64,000 nt of DNA, taken from positions 62,001 to 126,000 of the forward strand of contig JAIQFC010000016.1 in the NCBI GenBank assembly GCA_020073465.1, written 5' to 3'. Shown here piece by piece: positions 20,142-29,701 of the stretch. This DNA comes from Terriglobia bacterium. Its GTDB lineage: Bacteria > Acidobacteriota > Terriglobia > Terriglobales > Acidobacteriaceae. Both the position numbers and the translations under genes were made by a program. The notes beneath the pieces are model-generated. The model had not been told where the DNA came from. It searched no databases and saw only the letters and a program-made list of their open reading frames with translations. Numbering within the stretch: the first letter of the stretch is position 1; every line of letters begins with the position of its first letter.

Positions 20142-21323
20142 ATGCTCGGTGGCCACCGAAAGCTAGTCCTGATTTCTGTGGTGCTCTTGACCCTCGCCGT
20201 GTTGCCAGCGGGGGTGTGGCCGCAGGCACACTCCGCTGAAAATAAGAAAAAGCCTACAAGTAAGTCAGCGGCGGAGTTCGACTCCCTCGCTCGACGAGCC
20301 GCAGCAGCTTGGAAGGCGAATCAAGTCGAAGAAGCAGTGAAGCTATATCGCCAAGGTGTGGACATCCGTCCTACCTGGTCCGAGGGCTGGGATCACCTGG
20401 GCAACTCGCTCTATCAACTTGAGCGTTACAGCGAGGCCCGCGACGCCTATCGCGAGATCACGATTCTAACCCCCAAGAATGCAGCTTCCTGGGCTTACCT
20501 TGGCCTCTGTGAATACGAGCTGCAGGACTACCGGCGTGCCTTCGACGACATGTCGAAGGGGGAAAAACTGGGAATCGGAGACAACCGCGACCTGACTGGC
20601 CAAGTCAAATATCATCTCGCGGTCCTGTGGAATACGGTTGGGCAGTTTGATATGGGGCTTAGGGAAATGCTTTGGTTCACGCGTCAGAATCTCGGGAGCC
20701 CGGAGATTCTGGAGGCCATCGGGCTGAGCGTGCTCCGGGCCCCCGTGCTTCCTGATAAGGTTCCAGCGGAGAAGAAGGAGATGCTGATCCTCGCCGGGGG
20801 CGCGAGCTTTGCGGCGAATGTGCAGAAGATGGACGAGGCTCGCAAACTCTACCAGCAGCTTGCGGAGAAATATCCAAGCGAGCCGAACGTGCACTTTGCG
20901 TACGGTCAGTTCCTTTCTCACGTGGATATCGATGGCTCGCTTCGAGAATATGAGAAGGAAATCGAACTGAGTCCTTCCCATGTACTGGCGAAACTTGAGG
21001 CTGCACTTCTGTATCTCAAGGAGGGAGAACTCGAAAAGGCGTTGAAACAAGCGCAGGAAAGCGCCAAGCTGCAGCCGCAAAACGCGGCCGCGCACAACCT
21101 GTCCGGCCGCGCGCTCACGGAAATGGACCGTGCGTCGGAAGCGATTCCAGAACTCGAGCTGGCGACGCGGCTGCTTCCTGACAATGCCAGTTTCCATTTG
21201 AATCTGGCGCGAGCGTATCAGAAGTCGGGAGAAGCGACTCTAGCGTCAAAGGAGATTGCGACGTTCAATGAACTGGAGAAGAGGAAGGCAGAAGGACAAC
21301 CTGCCAGCCCACCGCCAAACTGA
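20142..21323 (+). CDS. Exported TPR protein
   Basis: 393 aa. A signal peptide (LVLISVVLLTLAVLPAGVWPQ) is followed by about eight TPR units, for example AWKANQVEEAVKLYRQGVDI, YSEARDAYREITILTPKNA and EGELEKALKQAQESAKLQPQ. The gene at 23191 is a paralogue over its full length (AYLGLCEYELQDYRRAF against AYLGFCEYELRDYRHAF). The ATG at 20142 rather than 20079 begins the signal peptide. TATAGT lies seven bases before it, so the message may have almost no leader. It is convergent with an FG-GAP/ASPIC gene whose stop is one base away. Its partner and role are unknown. Confidence 0.82.
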   Translation: MLGGHRKLVLISVVLLTLAVLPAGVWPQAHSAENKKKPTSKSAAEFDSLARRAAAAWKANQVEEAVKLYRQGVDIRPTWSEGWDHLGNSLYQLERYSEARDAYREITILTPKNAASWAYLGLCEYELQDYRRAFDDMSKGEKLGIGDNRDLTGQVKYHLAVLWNTVGQFDMGLREMLWFTRQNLGSPEILEAIGLSVLRAPVLPDKVPAEKKEMLILAGGASFAANVQKMDEARKLYQQLAEKYPSEPNVHFAYGQFLSHVDIDGSLREYEKEIELSPSHVLAKLEAALLYLKEGELEKALKQAQESAKLQPQNAAAHNLSGRALTEMDRASEAIPELELATRLLPDNASFHLNLARAYQKSGEATLASKEIATFNELEKRKAEGQPASPPPN

Positions 21324-21324
21324 T

Positions 21325-23031
21325 CTACTTCTTCTCCGTTGGGGAGTTGGGCTCCTCGATTTTGATTGTTCGATCTCCCTGTACATCCTTCAGCACCTGC
21401 CGGATTCCGCTGGGCCAGAGAATCTCGATTTCTCGCACTCGCGACGACGAACCCAGACCGAAGTGCACTCGACTGTCGCTGGAGGAGGCATAGCCCACGC
21501 TGGTGGTGACGTGGTTGTATTGCGTCATTCCATCCTCGCCAGTGGCCTTGATCCGGGCGCCGATTCCCATGCGGTTGCTCTTATTCCCGCGCAATTGCAG
21601 CTCGACCCAGTGGTTCTTACTTTCAGTGACGTTGTGAAAGACCTCGAGCTGGCCATTGAGGGTGGTCACGACTACGTCGATACGGCCGTCGTTGTCGAGA
21701 TCACCGAAGGCGGCCCCGCGGTGCACGGCGGGAGCCAGGAAGTCCGCGCCGGCGGTTGCACTCACGTCCTCAAACTTGCCGTTGCCGAGATTTCTAAAAG
21801 CCGAGTTTGGCTGGGCGCGTGGCCAGGAGAAAAAGCGTTCCGGGTCGGCCAGGACATGGCCTCGTACGACCAGCAGGTCCTTCCACCCGTCGTTGTCAAG
21901 ATCGTAGATGCCGTTTCCCCATCCGGACATTTTCATCGTTGCCCAGCTCAACCCGCTGCGCGTAGTGGCGTCGTCAAACAAGGCTCCGTTGTCGTACACC
22001 AACAGGGGGAACGTCTCCTTTTCCAAGGCCGTATACCAGATGTCGGGCTTGCCGTCATTGTTGACATCGCGAAAATCCACGCCCATCGACGAAAGCGGCT
22101 TGCCGTCAGCGGAAACGGCCACCATCGCCATCTCCCCGATCTCTTCAAACTTCTTACCCCCTAAGTTGTGGAATAAAAAGTTGGGACTCTTATCATTCGC
22201 GACAAAAATGTCGGGATAGCCGTCGCCATCAAAGTCGGCTATGGCCACGCCCATGCCCTTACCGAGGTGCTCAGCAATTCCGGATTCCGCGGAAACATCC
22301 GAAAAGGTGCCGTCGCCGTTGTTACGGTATAGCGTGTTGGGGAGAGGTTTGTACCACTTCGGATCGCAGTAGTCGCGTTCTTTGCCGGTAACGCATACGG
22401 GGTCGTGATCCACTTCCCACTCGACGTAGTTTGAGACGAATAGATCGAGCAGGCCATCATTGTTGTAGTCGACCCAGGCGGCCGCAACCGACCACATCTT
22501 CTTGCCCTTCCACATCCCGCCAGCGACGCCGGCTTTGGCCGTCGCGTCGGTGAATGTGCCATTGCCGTTGTTGTGGAAGAGCTGGTTCCCCGTGACGTTG
22601 GCGAGATAAATGTCTGGCCAGCCGTCATTGTCGTAATCACCGACGGCGACTCCCATACCGTAGCCGGCGCCACCAAGCCCTGCTTTGTCGGTGACATCGG
22701 TAAACGTCAAGTTCCCGTTATTGTGATACAGCCGATTCCTATATTGTGGCCCGTCTTTTTCCAGCGAAGGAATGGCAGCACCATTCACGACGTAGATATC
22801 CAGGTATCCGTCGCCATCGTAGTCGAACAAGGCCAGACCACCGACCATGGTTTCCGGCTGATTCCTGTTCGAGCTCGGGGAACTGTTGGAGACAAAATTA
22901 ACCCCTGCCCGTAAGGCGATGTCCTCAAACCGGATTACCCCGGAAGGCGCAGCGGGGGGAGTCTGGGAAAAACAGAGGACGGCGTGGAGCAGGACAACAA
23001 TCTCGGCTGCCGCTGCGGCTGGGAATTTCAT
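21325..23031 (-). CDS. CRTAC1-like FG-GAP/ASPIC-UnbV protein
   Basis: 568 aa from the start chosen here. An export signal (AAAAAEIVVLLHAVLCFSQ) precedes repeated calcium loops (DYDGDGYLDI, DYDNDGWPDI, DYNNDGLLDL, DFDGDGYPDI, DVNNDGKPDI, DLDNDGWKDL, DLDNDGRIDV). The ASPIC/UnbV end has NRMGIGARIKATG, VHFGLGSS and EILWPSGIRQ. The ORF-track start at 23343 would run antisense through the promoter and 5' end of the next gene and is not credible. ATG 23031 is preferred; ATG 23049, six codons upstream, is the alternative. It is flanked by two paralogous TPR genes, convergent on one side and divergent on the other. Confidence 0.86.
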   Translation of the reverse strand: MKFPAAAAAEIVVLLHAVLCFSQTPPAAPSGVIRFEDIALRAGVNFVSNSSPSSNRNQPETMVGGLALFDYDGDGYLDIYVVNGAAIPSLEKDGPQYRNRLYHNNGNLTFTDVTDKAGLGGAGYGMGVAVGDYDNDGWPDIYLANVTGNQLFHNNGNGTFTDATAKAGVAGGMWKGKKMWSVAAAWVDYNNDGLLDLFVSNYVEWEVDHDPVCVTGKERDYCDPKWYKPLPNTLYRNNGDGTFSDVSAESGIAEHLGKGMGVAIADFDGDGYPDIFVANDKSPNFLFHNLGGKKFEEIGEMAMVAVSADGKPLSSMGVDFRDVNNDGKPDIWYTALEKETFPLLVYDNGALFDDATTRSGLSWATMKMSGWGNGIYDLDNDGWKDLLVVRGHVLADPERFFSWPRAQPNSAFRNLGNGKFEDVSATAGADFLAPAVHRGAAFGDLDNDGRIDVVVTTLNGQLEVFHNVTESKNHWVELQLRGNKSNRMGIGARIKATGEDGMTQYNHVTTSVGYASSSDSRVHFGLGSSSRVREIEILWPSGIRQVLKDVQGDRTIKIEEPNSPTEKK

Positions 23032-23174
23032 AATCGTGTGACGGGCCATTCCCGAGGCGGCTTTAAAAGTGATGCCGTGGAGGCAACCACCGTAGCGTTC
23101 GAGGCAGCCAACATCTATTGTAATGGGAGTCTGAGCGGATGATAGAATCTGCGGCCACGACGACAGCCAGGCGA

Positions 23175-23180
23175 TATAAT
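23175..23180 (+). promoter_or_regulatory. Perfect TATAAT box next to a start codon
   Basis: TATAAT ends ten bases before the ATG at 23191, with no Shine-Dalgarno sequence between. This implies a very short or absent leader. The paralogue at 20142 has TATAGT in the same place. No clear -35 box is visible. Confidence 0.4.
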
Positions 23181-23190
23181 CAGGGTCTCC

Positions 23191-24342
23191 ATGATCCGGG
23201 TAGCGCGCTTTTGGCTGGGGGTGGGACTGCTGTTTGCCGGGGCTTGTGCCGGGGTTGGCGCTGCGGAGGCCCAGAGCAGGCCTCCATCTCCGCCTCAGTT
23301 TCCGCAGGTTTCCCAGCGGGCAACGGAGGCGTTCCGCGAGCATCGTCTTGAGGACGCGGCGAGACTCTACCGGCAGGCTGTGCGACTTCGTCCGAGTTGG
23401 GCGGAGGGGTGGGGATATCTAGCAGCCTCGCTCTACACGCTGAATCGCTACGCGGAGGCGCGGGAGGCCTATCGCCAGACCACGGTGCTGACTCCAAAAA
23501 ATGGGCCCTCGTGGGCTTACTTGGGATTCTGCGAGTACGAACTGCGCGACTACCGTCACGCCTTCGACCATCTTATTAGGGGCACGCAACTTGGCTTGGG
23601 AGCCGATCAGGGGTTGCTTTCAAAGGTTCATTACGAACTCGCGCTGCTCTGGGATACAGCCGGGCAATTCGACATGGCGATGAAGGAGATCACCTTCTTC
23701 GCAAAGGTAGGCGACAAGAGCCCGCCGGTATTCGAGGCGACCGGTTTGATCGTGCTGAGGATGCCGCTGTTTCCCTACGAGATCCCGGCCACAAAGCATG
23801 AGCTGATCATGAAAGTCGGAGAGGCGGGATGGGCAGTGAACGCACGTCAGCTGGAAGAGGCCAGGCAGCTTTACAAGGATCTTGTGACGGCCTACCCGCG
23901 CGAGCCGAATCTGCACTACGCCTACGGATTTGCCCTGGCCGTCTCGGACCAGGAAGCTGCAGTGGCGGAGTTAGAAAAGGAACTGGAAATAACGCCCAAG
24001 CACGTCCCGGCGCTGATCGAAGCGGCTTTCCTCTCTCTCGAGATGGGGCAGGCGGAGAAAAGTGAGGCGCTGGCGCGGCGGGCGATCGAGATTGAGCCGA
24101 AGAATTACGCTCCGCACAACATCCTCGGGCGGATTCTGGTGCAGCACGGGCAAACTGCGCAGGGCATCCAGGAACTGGAAACGGCCGTGCGGCTGGCGCC
24201 GAGCATTGCTGCTGCGCACTTCAATCTGGCGCAGGCGTATCAGAAGGCGGGCCAAAGTGCCGCTGCGGCGCGCGAGTTTGCTGCTTTCAAGGAATTGGAC
24301 CAGCACAAGGACGGTCAGGACGCGAATGCAGAGGCACGTTGA
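23191..24342 (+). CDS. Exported TPR protein, paralogue of the 20142 gene
   Basis: 383 aa. A signal peptide (FWLGVGLLFAGACAGVGAAEAQ) is followed by about eight TPR units (FREHRLEDAARLYRQAVRLR, YAEAREAYRQTTVLTPKNG, VQHGQTAQGIQELETAVRLA). It is the first of three genes reading the same way: this TPR gene, a second TPR gene overlapping its end, and an FG-GAP/ASPIC gene four bases after that. The tight packing indicates an operon, so these three products probably work together in the envelope. The molecular task is unknown. Confidence 0.83.
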   Translation: MIRVARFWLGVGLLFAGACAGVGAAEAQSRPPSPPQFPQVSQRATEAFREHRLEDAARLYRQAVRLRPSWAEGWGYLAASLYTLNRYAEAREAYRQTTVLTPKNGPSWAYLGFCEYELRDYRHAFDHLIRGTQLGLGADQGLLSKVHYELALLWDTAGQFDMAMKEITFFAKVGDKSPPVFEATGLIVLRMPLFPYEIPATKHELIMKVGEAGWAVNARQLEEARQLYKDLVTAYPREPNLHYAYGFALAVSDQEAAVAELEKELEITPKHVPALIEAAFLSLEMGQAEKSEALARRAIEIEPKNYAPHNILGRILVQHGQTAQGIQELETAVRLAPSIAAAHFNLAQAYQKAGQSAAAAREFAAFKELDQHKDGQDANAEAR

Positions 24343-25747
24343 GCGGATGCCTCGCCTGCTCCGCGGCAGCACACTGTTGTTCTTTGTGGCGGTTTGCTTT
24401 ACCGGGAGCGCGGTCCGGGTGAGGGCGCAGGTCACGGAGGACCCGCTAGCTCGGCACCTCGACGCCGCCGAGGCCTCTCTAAAGAACGGAGATCAGGAGC
24501 ACGCGGCAGCGGAGTACAAGGCGTTTCTGGGCGAGGCACTTCACCGGGTCGCGAATGCCCGGGCACGTGCCGGAGATCTCTCGGCGGCGGCGAGAATTTT
24601 TGCAGAAGCTCTGAATATTGCGGGGGATGATTCGGGATTGCGGCTGGACTATGCCTCGGTTCTTTTCGACCAGAACCGAAGCAAGGACGCGGCTGTGGCG
24701 GCTCAGGCGGTCGTCAATGCAGAGCCGGACAACATGCGGGGGCAAGTTTTGCTGGGACGGGCTCTCTTTGAGCAGAAGGAATATTCTGGGGCGGCAGCGC
24801 ACCTGGAGAAGGCAGCGGCTGCGGGTGAACTGGGGGAAGTGTGGCATCTGCTGGGGATCAGCTATCTGAGGCTCCAGCAACTCGACAACGCTCGTTCACT
24901 GTTGCGCAGAGTGGTTGCAGGTCTGGGAGATACTCCGCAGAACCGGGTTGCAGTCGCGATGACCTACTACTACGGCGACTATCCCGATCAGGCGATCGAA
25001 GAGCTCAAGCGGGTGATCGCGCAGAACGACGCCATTCCCGATGCGCACTACTTTCTGGGGCTGTCGTATCTGGCGCGCAATGAAGCTGCGGGATACGAGA
25101 AAGCCGTGCCCGAGTTTCGCTCGCTGCTGAGGATCAACTCGGAAGATTTCCGGGGACACTACATGCTGGGCTACATCGCACTTCAGCAGCGCCATTTCGA
25201 CAAGGCGGAGGAGGAGTTGCATCGGGCTGCGGCGTTGAATCCTGCCGATGAGGGAACACAGCTCCTGCTGGGGCAGTTGTACTCCGACACAGGGCGGGGG
25301 ACGCAGGCAGCGGAGGTGTTACGAAAGCTGATTGCATTGCAGGGGAGAAGGGCACCGGACTCCGGCATGGTTCGCGCGCACTACATGTTGGGGCGGGTCC
25401 TGCAGCAGAGCGGCAAGGCCGAGGAAGGGGCGGCTGAGATCAGAAGCTCAGAGCAGCTTCGGAGGCAGTTGCGTTTGAACCCAGCGGAGATTTCGGAGAA
25501 CAGGGAGCGCAGTGCCGCGGCGGGAACGGGGAATGGCAGCGAGCAAGGCTCCAGGCGCGCGGCGGCAACGCCCGCGGAGCAGGAGCGAGCGCAGGCGTTC
25601 ATCAAGCAGTTGAGTCCCGTGATCGGCGAGGCTTACTACAATCTGGGCGGCATCGCTGCCCGGCACCAGGATCCCGCAGTAGCGCAGGAATATCTTCAGA
25701 AGGCCGTGGGGTGGGATCCGACGCTGCGGGCGGCGCAAAGGCCGTAG
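24326..25747 (+). CDS. Exported TPR protein
   Basis: 473 aa. An N-terminal signal sequence (STLLFFVAVCFTGSAVRVRAQ) precedes about ten TPR units, such as GDLSAAARIFAEALNIAGD, QQLDNARSLLRRVVAGLGD and RHFDKAEEELHRAAALNPAD. It ends in the segment QLSPVIGEAYYNLGGIAARHQ, shared with the TPR gene at the left edge of the window. ATG 24326 has CAGGA at good spacing and overlaps the previous stop by 17 bases, suggesting coupled translation; ATG 24347 is possible. The ORF-track start at 24062 is out of frame with the real upstream gene and spurious. Confidence 0.83.
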   Translation: MQRHVERMPRLLRGSTLLFFVAVCFTGSAVRVRAQVTEDPLARHLDAAEASLKNGDQEHAAAEYKAFLGEALHRVANARARAGDLSAAARIFAEALNIAGDDSGLRLDYASVLFDQNRSKDAAVAAQAVVNAEPDNMRGQVLLGRALFEQKEYSGAAAHLEKAAAAGELGEVWHLLGISYLRLQQLDNARSLLRRVVAGLGDTPQNRVAVAMTYYYGDYPDQAIEELKRVIAQNDAIPDAHYFLGLSYLARNEAAGYEKAVPEFRSLLRINSEDFRGHYMLGYIALQQRHFDKAEEELHRAAALNPADEGTQLLLGQLYSDTGRGTQAAEVLRKLIALQGRRAPDSGMVRAHYMLGRVLQQSGKAEEGAAEIRSSEQLRRQLRLNPAEISENRERSAAAGTGNGSEQGSRRAAATPAEQERAQAFIKQLSPVIGEAYYNLGGIAARHQDPAVAQEYLQKAVGWDPTLRAAQRP

Positions 25748-25751
25748 CCGT

Positions 25752-27506
25752 ATGGATGCGAGGCTCCAGGTTCGAATCTTGGCGGTGGCGATCGGGGCCA
25801 TGTTTTTCAAACTGGCGGCGTGGGGGCAGGTTCACGCTACACCGCCGATGCGCTTCCACGATGTGGGCCGCCAGGCTGGACTCACGACGGTGAGCCCGAC
25901 TTCGGCAGACAAGCGGTATCTGGTTGAGACCATGGGCGGCGGAGTGGCTGTGTTTGACTGCGACAATGACGGCAAGCTGGACATTCTCGTGACCGGGGAC
26001 TCCACGATTGATCGCTATCTGCATGGCGGAGATCCGATGGTCACGCTCTATCACCAGGACGGGCGCAAGGGCGGAGTTCTCCATTTCACCGACATTACGC
26101 AGTCGGCCGGGCTCACGACGCGCGGTTGGGGGATGGGGGTGGTGGTCGGAGATTTCGACAACGACGGGCTGCCTGACATCTACGTGACGGGCTACGGCCA
26201 CAACGTGCTTTATCACAATCTGGGTGGATGCAGGTTTGAGGATGTGACCGAACGCGCGCACGTGGGAGGTGGAGGCTTCAGCGTGGGAGCAGCCTGGGCG
26301 GACTACGACCGCGATGGGCATCTGGACTTGTTTGTGTCGCGGTACGTGCACTCCGATATTCAGCACCTGCCGCAGCCCGGCTCGCCATCTTTCAACTACA
26401 AGGGGCTCCCAATCGAGGTTCCGGGAACTGAGGGGGAAACTTCCCTCCTGTTTCACAATCGCGGGGACGGAACCTTCGAAGAGGTTTCTGCAAAGGCCGG
26501 TGTGGACAACTCCGAGAAGAGGCGGGGAATGGGCGTAGTGTGGGGCGACTACGACAACGATGGCTGGCCAGACCTTTTCGTCGCCAATGACATGGACGCG
26601 AACTACCTGTACCGCAACAGGCACAACGGCACGTTTGAAGACATGGGAATGATCAGCGGAACGGCCGTTGATCCGTCAGGCCTGGAACTGGGGAACATGG
26701 CGGGAGATTTCGGGGACTTCGATCGGGATGGGAAGCTGGATCTGGTGGTTACTCGCTTTGGCAATCAACCGGTCAGTCTGTACCGAAATCAGGCAGAGAA
26801 GGGATTCAGCGACATCACGTGGGATGCGAAGATTGGACGTCCCAGTTCGGCACCGGTGAAGTGGGGGACGGGATTTGCGGACTTTGACAATGACGGCTGG
26901 CCCGACATCTTTGTCGCCAATGGCAACGTCTCCCCGAAGGTGGACACGCTGCCTAACGAGGCGCGTTACCGTGAACCGGTTCAGCTGTTTCGGAACCGCG
27001 GGGACCGTACCTTCGACGAGATCGCAGACAGTGCTGGACTGAGCGAGGGACTGCTCCAGTCGCGGCGGGGAACCGCGTTCGGCGATTTGAACAATGACGG
27101 CAATGTCGATGTAGTGGCGTACAACGTCGGCGGACCACCGTCGGTCTTCGTGAATGAGACGCGTAGTTCAAACCATCGTGTGCTTTTCAAGTTGATCGGG
27201 ACAAAGAGCAATCGAGCCGCGATTGGAGCGCGAGTCACAGTGCACACATCAACTATGACTCAGATTGCAGAAGTGACGGGCGGGGGAAGCTACCTCTCTT
27301 CGAACGATGGGAGGCTGCATTTTGGACTTGGCAGCGACTCCACGATGACGACGGTCGAGATTCAATGGCCGAGAGGGGCGAGGGAAGAACTACACAATGT
27401 TACGAGCGATCGGCTTTATACGATTGTGGAGGGTGGTGGCATTCAGGGCACAGCCGCACTGCCTCCACCAGCTACGATACAGCTGGTGAAAGGTAAGGCG
27501 CAGTAG
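25752..27506 (+). CDS. CRTAC1-like FG-GAP/ASPIC-UnbV protein, operon end
   Basis: 584 aa. An export signal (ILAVAIGAMFFKLAAWGQ) is followed by FG-GAP loops ([70 protein letters not shown]). A complete ASPIC/UnbV domain closes the chain (SNRAAIGARVTVHT, LHFGLGSDS, VEIQWPRGAREE). It resembles the 3918-5624 product throughout, including GGGVGFIDCDNDGKLDI against GGGVAVFDCDNDGKLDI. The start lies four bases after the upstream TPR stop, so translation is probably coupled. An exported calcium-binding surface protein is the best description. Confidence 0.88.
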   Translation: MDARLQVRILAVAIGAMFFKLAAWGQVHATPPMRFHDVGRQAGLTTVSPTSADKRYLVETMGGGVAVFDCDNDGKLDILVTGDSTIDRYLHGGDPMVTLYHQDGRKGGVLHFTDITQSAGLTTRGWGMGVVVGDFDNDGLPDIYVTGYGHNVLYHNLGGCRFEDVTERAHVGGGGFSVGAAWADYDRDGHLDLFVSRYVHSDIQHLPQPGSPSFNYKGLPIEVPGTEGETSLLFHNRGDGTFEEVSAKAGVDNSEKRRGMGVVWGDYDNDGWPDLFVANDMDANYLYRNRHNGTFEDMGMISGTAVDPSGLELGNMAGDFGDFDRDGKLDLVVTRFGNQPVSLYRNQAEKGFSDITWDAKIGRPSSAPVKWGTGFADFDNDGWPDIFVANGNVSPKVDTLPNEARYREPVQLFRNRGDRTFDEIADSAGLSEGLLQSRRGTAFGDLNNDGNVDVVAYNVGGPPSVFVNETRSSNHRVLFKLIGTKSNRAAIGARVTVHTSTMTQIAEVTGGGSYLSSNDGRLHFGLGSDSTMTTVEIQWPRGAREELHNVTSDRLYTIVEGGGIQGTAALPPPATIQLVKGKAQ

Positions 27507-27541
27507 AAGGGCAATCCGCAAAACGGGAGGTGTTCATTTCC

Positions 27542-29332
27542 ATGCGATCCATTCGATCTTCCTTGATGAGGTCTGGCAAGGGTCGTGGGAGCAAATGCGT
27601 TTCCATGGCTTGCGGCGGGGTCATGGCTGCACTCCTGGTGCTGAGTCAGCTAGCCATCGGCCAGTTGAACCAACACGATGCCGCGAGGCCGCAGGATATG
27701 CCGGCCGAGACAATCGCGCCTGAAATTAAAGGTCCTGTGAAGGTGACGGTGGAGATGGACAAGCCACGAACATTCATGGCACCGCGCGCGATGGCGGTCA
27801 ACGCTTCGGTGTCCGACGGTCACCTGATGGATGCCGAACTTCCGGCGCTTTTGCGCGGAGCAGGAATCACCACGTTGCGTTACCCGGGTGGGGCCTTTGC
27901 CGACAACTATCACTGGTCTACGCACAAGCCGACGAGCTCACAGGCGCCGGTGTCGCAGCGCTACGGCGGTTATGCCCCCAACACCGATTTCGGTCACTTC
28001 GTAAGGTTGATCGACCAGGTTGGAACCACGGTGATCACGGTGAACTACGGTTCGAATCAGGACGGCAGTGGCGGCGGCGAGCCGGCGGAAGCAGCGGCGT
28101 GGGTGGCGTACGCCAACGGAGATCCGACCGATACGAGCGTGATCGGCAAAGATTCCACGGGTTTTGACTGGCAGACGGTGGGGTACTGGGCTTCACTTCG
28201 GGCTTCGCAGCCACTCGCCACCGACGACGGCAAGAACTTCCTCCGCATCGCGCATCCGAAGCTTAACGTGAAGTACTGGGAGATTGGAAACGAAGTCTAC
28301 AAAAACGGCTACTACGGTGGAGAAGGTGACGAAGTCGACATGCACGCACCGTACCCCAAAGAGGCGAAGGACAACGAAAAACAACGGCGCAAGAATGCGA
28401 GCCTTTCCCCAGCAGCGTATGGCAAGGCGCTGCTGCAGTTCGCGAAGGCGATGAAGGCGATGGATCCTCGGATTAAGGTGGGAGCCTCGGTGGACTCGCC
28501 GATCCCCAACAAGTGGGATATTCAGGAATGGACGATGGATCCTGTAACCGGAAAGTACGTCCAGAATACCAAGTTTCAAAAAGCGCAGGATTCAGGCCTC
28601 GACTGGGACCGGAACGTCCTGCAGGTGGTGGGCAAGGACATTGATTTTGTTTCTCTCCATTGGAACACTGGCAACACGAGCGAAGCGTCGAACTGGAAGG
28701 AACTGGACAACGCCAACCTGCTCTCCACGCCTCACGATGAACTTCCTCAGATTGTCGGCGGGCTGGTCGAGCTGTTTCAGAAGTACTGCGGGCAGAATAT
28801 CCAGAACATTCAGCTGCTGGTGACGGATGTGGGTCCTAAATCGTTTATCAAGGTGACGGATCCCAATGTGGTTGGGCTTTTTGCGGCGGACGCGTACCTC
28901 AATCTCATTGGCGATGGAGCAGCGAACATCGACTGGTCGGAGCTGCACGGGGGCAGTTTTCTCGACGAAAAGAGCGAAGCGAGGTCTGCGTATTTCGGGC
29001 TGCAGATGATTCACAATCTGATGAACTTCAATGAAACGCTGGTGTCAGCGGCATCCAGCCACGCGCTGCTCGCGGTCTACGCCGCCAATCACAAGAACGG
29101 AAGCGTGAGCGTCATGCTGATCAACAAGGACCCGAAAAATACCGCGACCGTGAAGGTGACAGTCAACGGCGGGAAACTGGCGGGACCGGGCATGCGATTC
29201 GACTATGGGAGAAGTAATCCCCCTTCGGGAAAGGTAATCGCTGGCAATCAGGTTGAGGACGTCGGGAACAACTTCACCGTGACGGTTCCCGCTTACACAA
29301 TCACCGATCTGCTGATCCCTCAGGCGCGGTAA
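27542..29332 (+). CDS. GH51-like clan GH-A glycosidase, exported (arabinofuranosidase-like)
   Basis: About 596 aa from ATG 27542; GTG 27530 is the ORF-track alternative, and the GGGAGG before 27531 fits either poorly. A signal sequence (GGVMAALLVLSQLAIGQ) precedes a TIM-barrel that resembles alpha-L-arabinofuranosidase-type enzymes: TTLRYPGGAFADNYHW, then EIGNEVYKNGYYGG carrying the likely acid/base Glu, then a C-terminal beta-sandwich (VSVMLINKDPKN) ending TITDLLIP. Where the nucleophile Glu is expected, the text is LLVTDVGPKSF, with Asp instead of Glu. This may mean altered or lost activity. A degraded second copy of the gene's 3' end lies at 30895. The family assignment is moderate; the substrate is unproven. 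Confidence 0.65.
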   Translation: MRSIRSSLMRSGKGRGSKCVSMACGGVMAALLVLSQLAIGQLNQHDAARPQDMPAETIAPEIKGPVKVTVEMDKPRTFMAPRAMAVNASVSDGHLMDAELPALLRGAGITTLRYPGGAFADNYHWSTHKPTSSQAPVSQRYGGYAPNTDFGHFVRLIDQVGTTVITVNYGSNQDGSGGGEPAEAAAWVAYANGDPTDTSVIGKDSTGFDWQTVGYWASLRASQPLATDDGKNFLRIAHPKLNVKYWEIGNEVYKNGYYGGEGDEVDMHAPYPKEAKDNEKQRRKNASLSPAAYGKALLQFAKAMKAMDPRIKVGASVDSPIPNKWDIQEWTMDPVTGKYVQNTKFQKAQDSGLDWDRNVLQVVGKDIDFVSLHWNTGNTSEASNWKELDNANLLSTPHDELPQIVGGLVELFQKYCGQNIQNIQLLVTDVGPKSFIKVTDPNVVGLFAADAYLNLIGDGAANIDWSELHGGSFLDEKSEARSAYFGLQMIHNLMNFNETLVSAASSHALLAVYAANHKNGSVSVMLINKDPKNTATVKVTVNGGKLAGPGMRFDYGRSNPPSGKVIAGNQVEDVGNNFTVTVPAYTITDLLIPQAR

Positions 29333-29344
29333 ACCTGGCAACCA

Positions 29345-29460
29345 ATCGAGGGAGGCGAAAGATTAACGTTGCTGCGCAATACCAGGGTCGGTCCGATGGA
29401 TCTGCGCTGAAGTGATGTCTGTCCGGATCGGCGTGTCGGCCAATGGATGACAATTAAAGG
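29345..29460 (-). pseudogene. Remnant of a LacI-family regulator 3' end
   Basis: The minus strand still encodes IGPTLVLRSNVNL, matching IGPALVLRSNVHL at the C-terminus of the intact LacI protein at 30981-32060. At the DNA level GCGCAATACCAGGGTCGGTCCGAT matches CCGCAATACGAGAGCGGGCCCGAT, and GTCCGGATCGGCGTG matches the next stretch. No other part of a regulator remains. It lies just after the glycosidase stop in the same relative position as the intact gene has to the other glycosidase remnant. The rest of the 29333-29701 gap shows no convincing gene. Confidence 0.7.
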
Positions 29461-29701
29461 AGAGGATCCAAACAACCCAGATGTGCTCTTCGCGCGCGGC
29501 GGGCTGGAAGACGCCCTGCCCCCGGTCAATCCAAAGCATGGGACGCCCGAGCTATCCGGGCTGCACTTGCTTGCTCAATCTATCTTTGAAACGACTCTTG
29601 TGGAATACGTTCCCTTTGCCACAAGAAACACAGATGCAGGACTGCCCTTTTTTGTCGTCACAGTGAAGTAGAATCCACTCTTCGTCTTCTTCTAACGCAG
29701 T

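Noticed and set aside
25755-25800. tRNA T-arm-like text CCAGGTTCGAATCTTGG
   Set aside because: It lies inside the start of a clear coding gene, and no acceptor, D or anticodon arms can be built around it.
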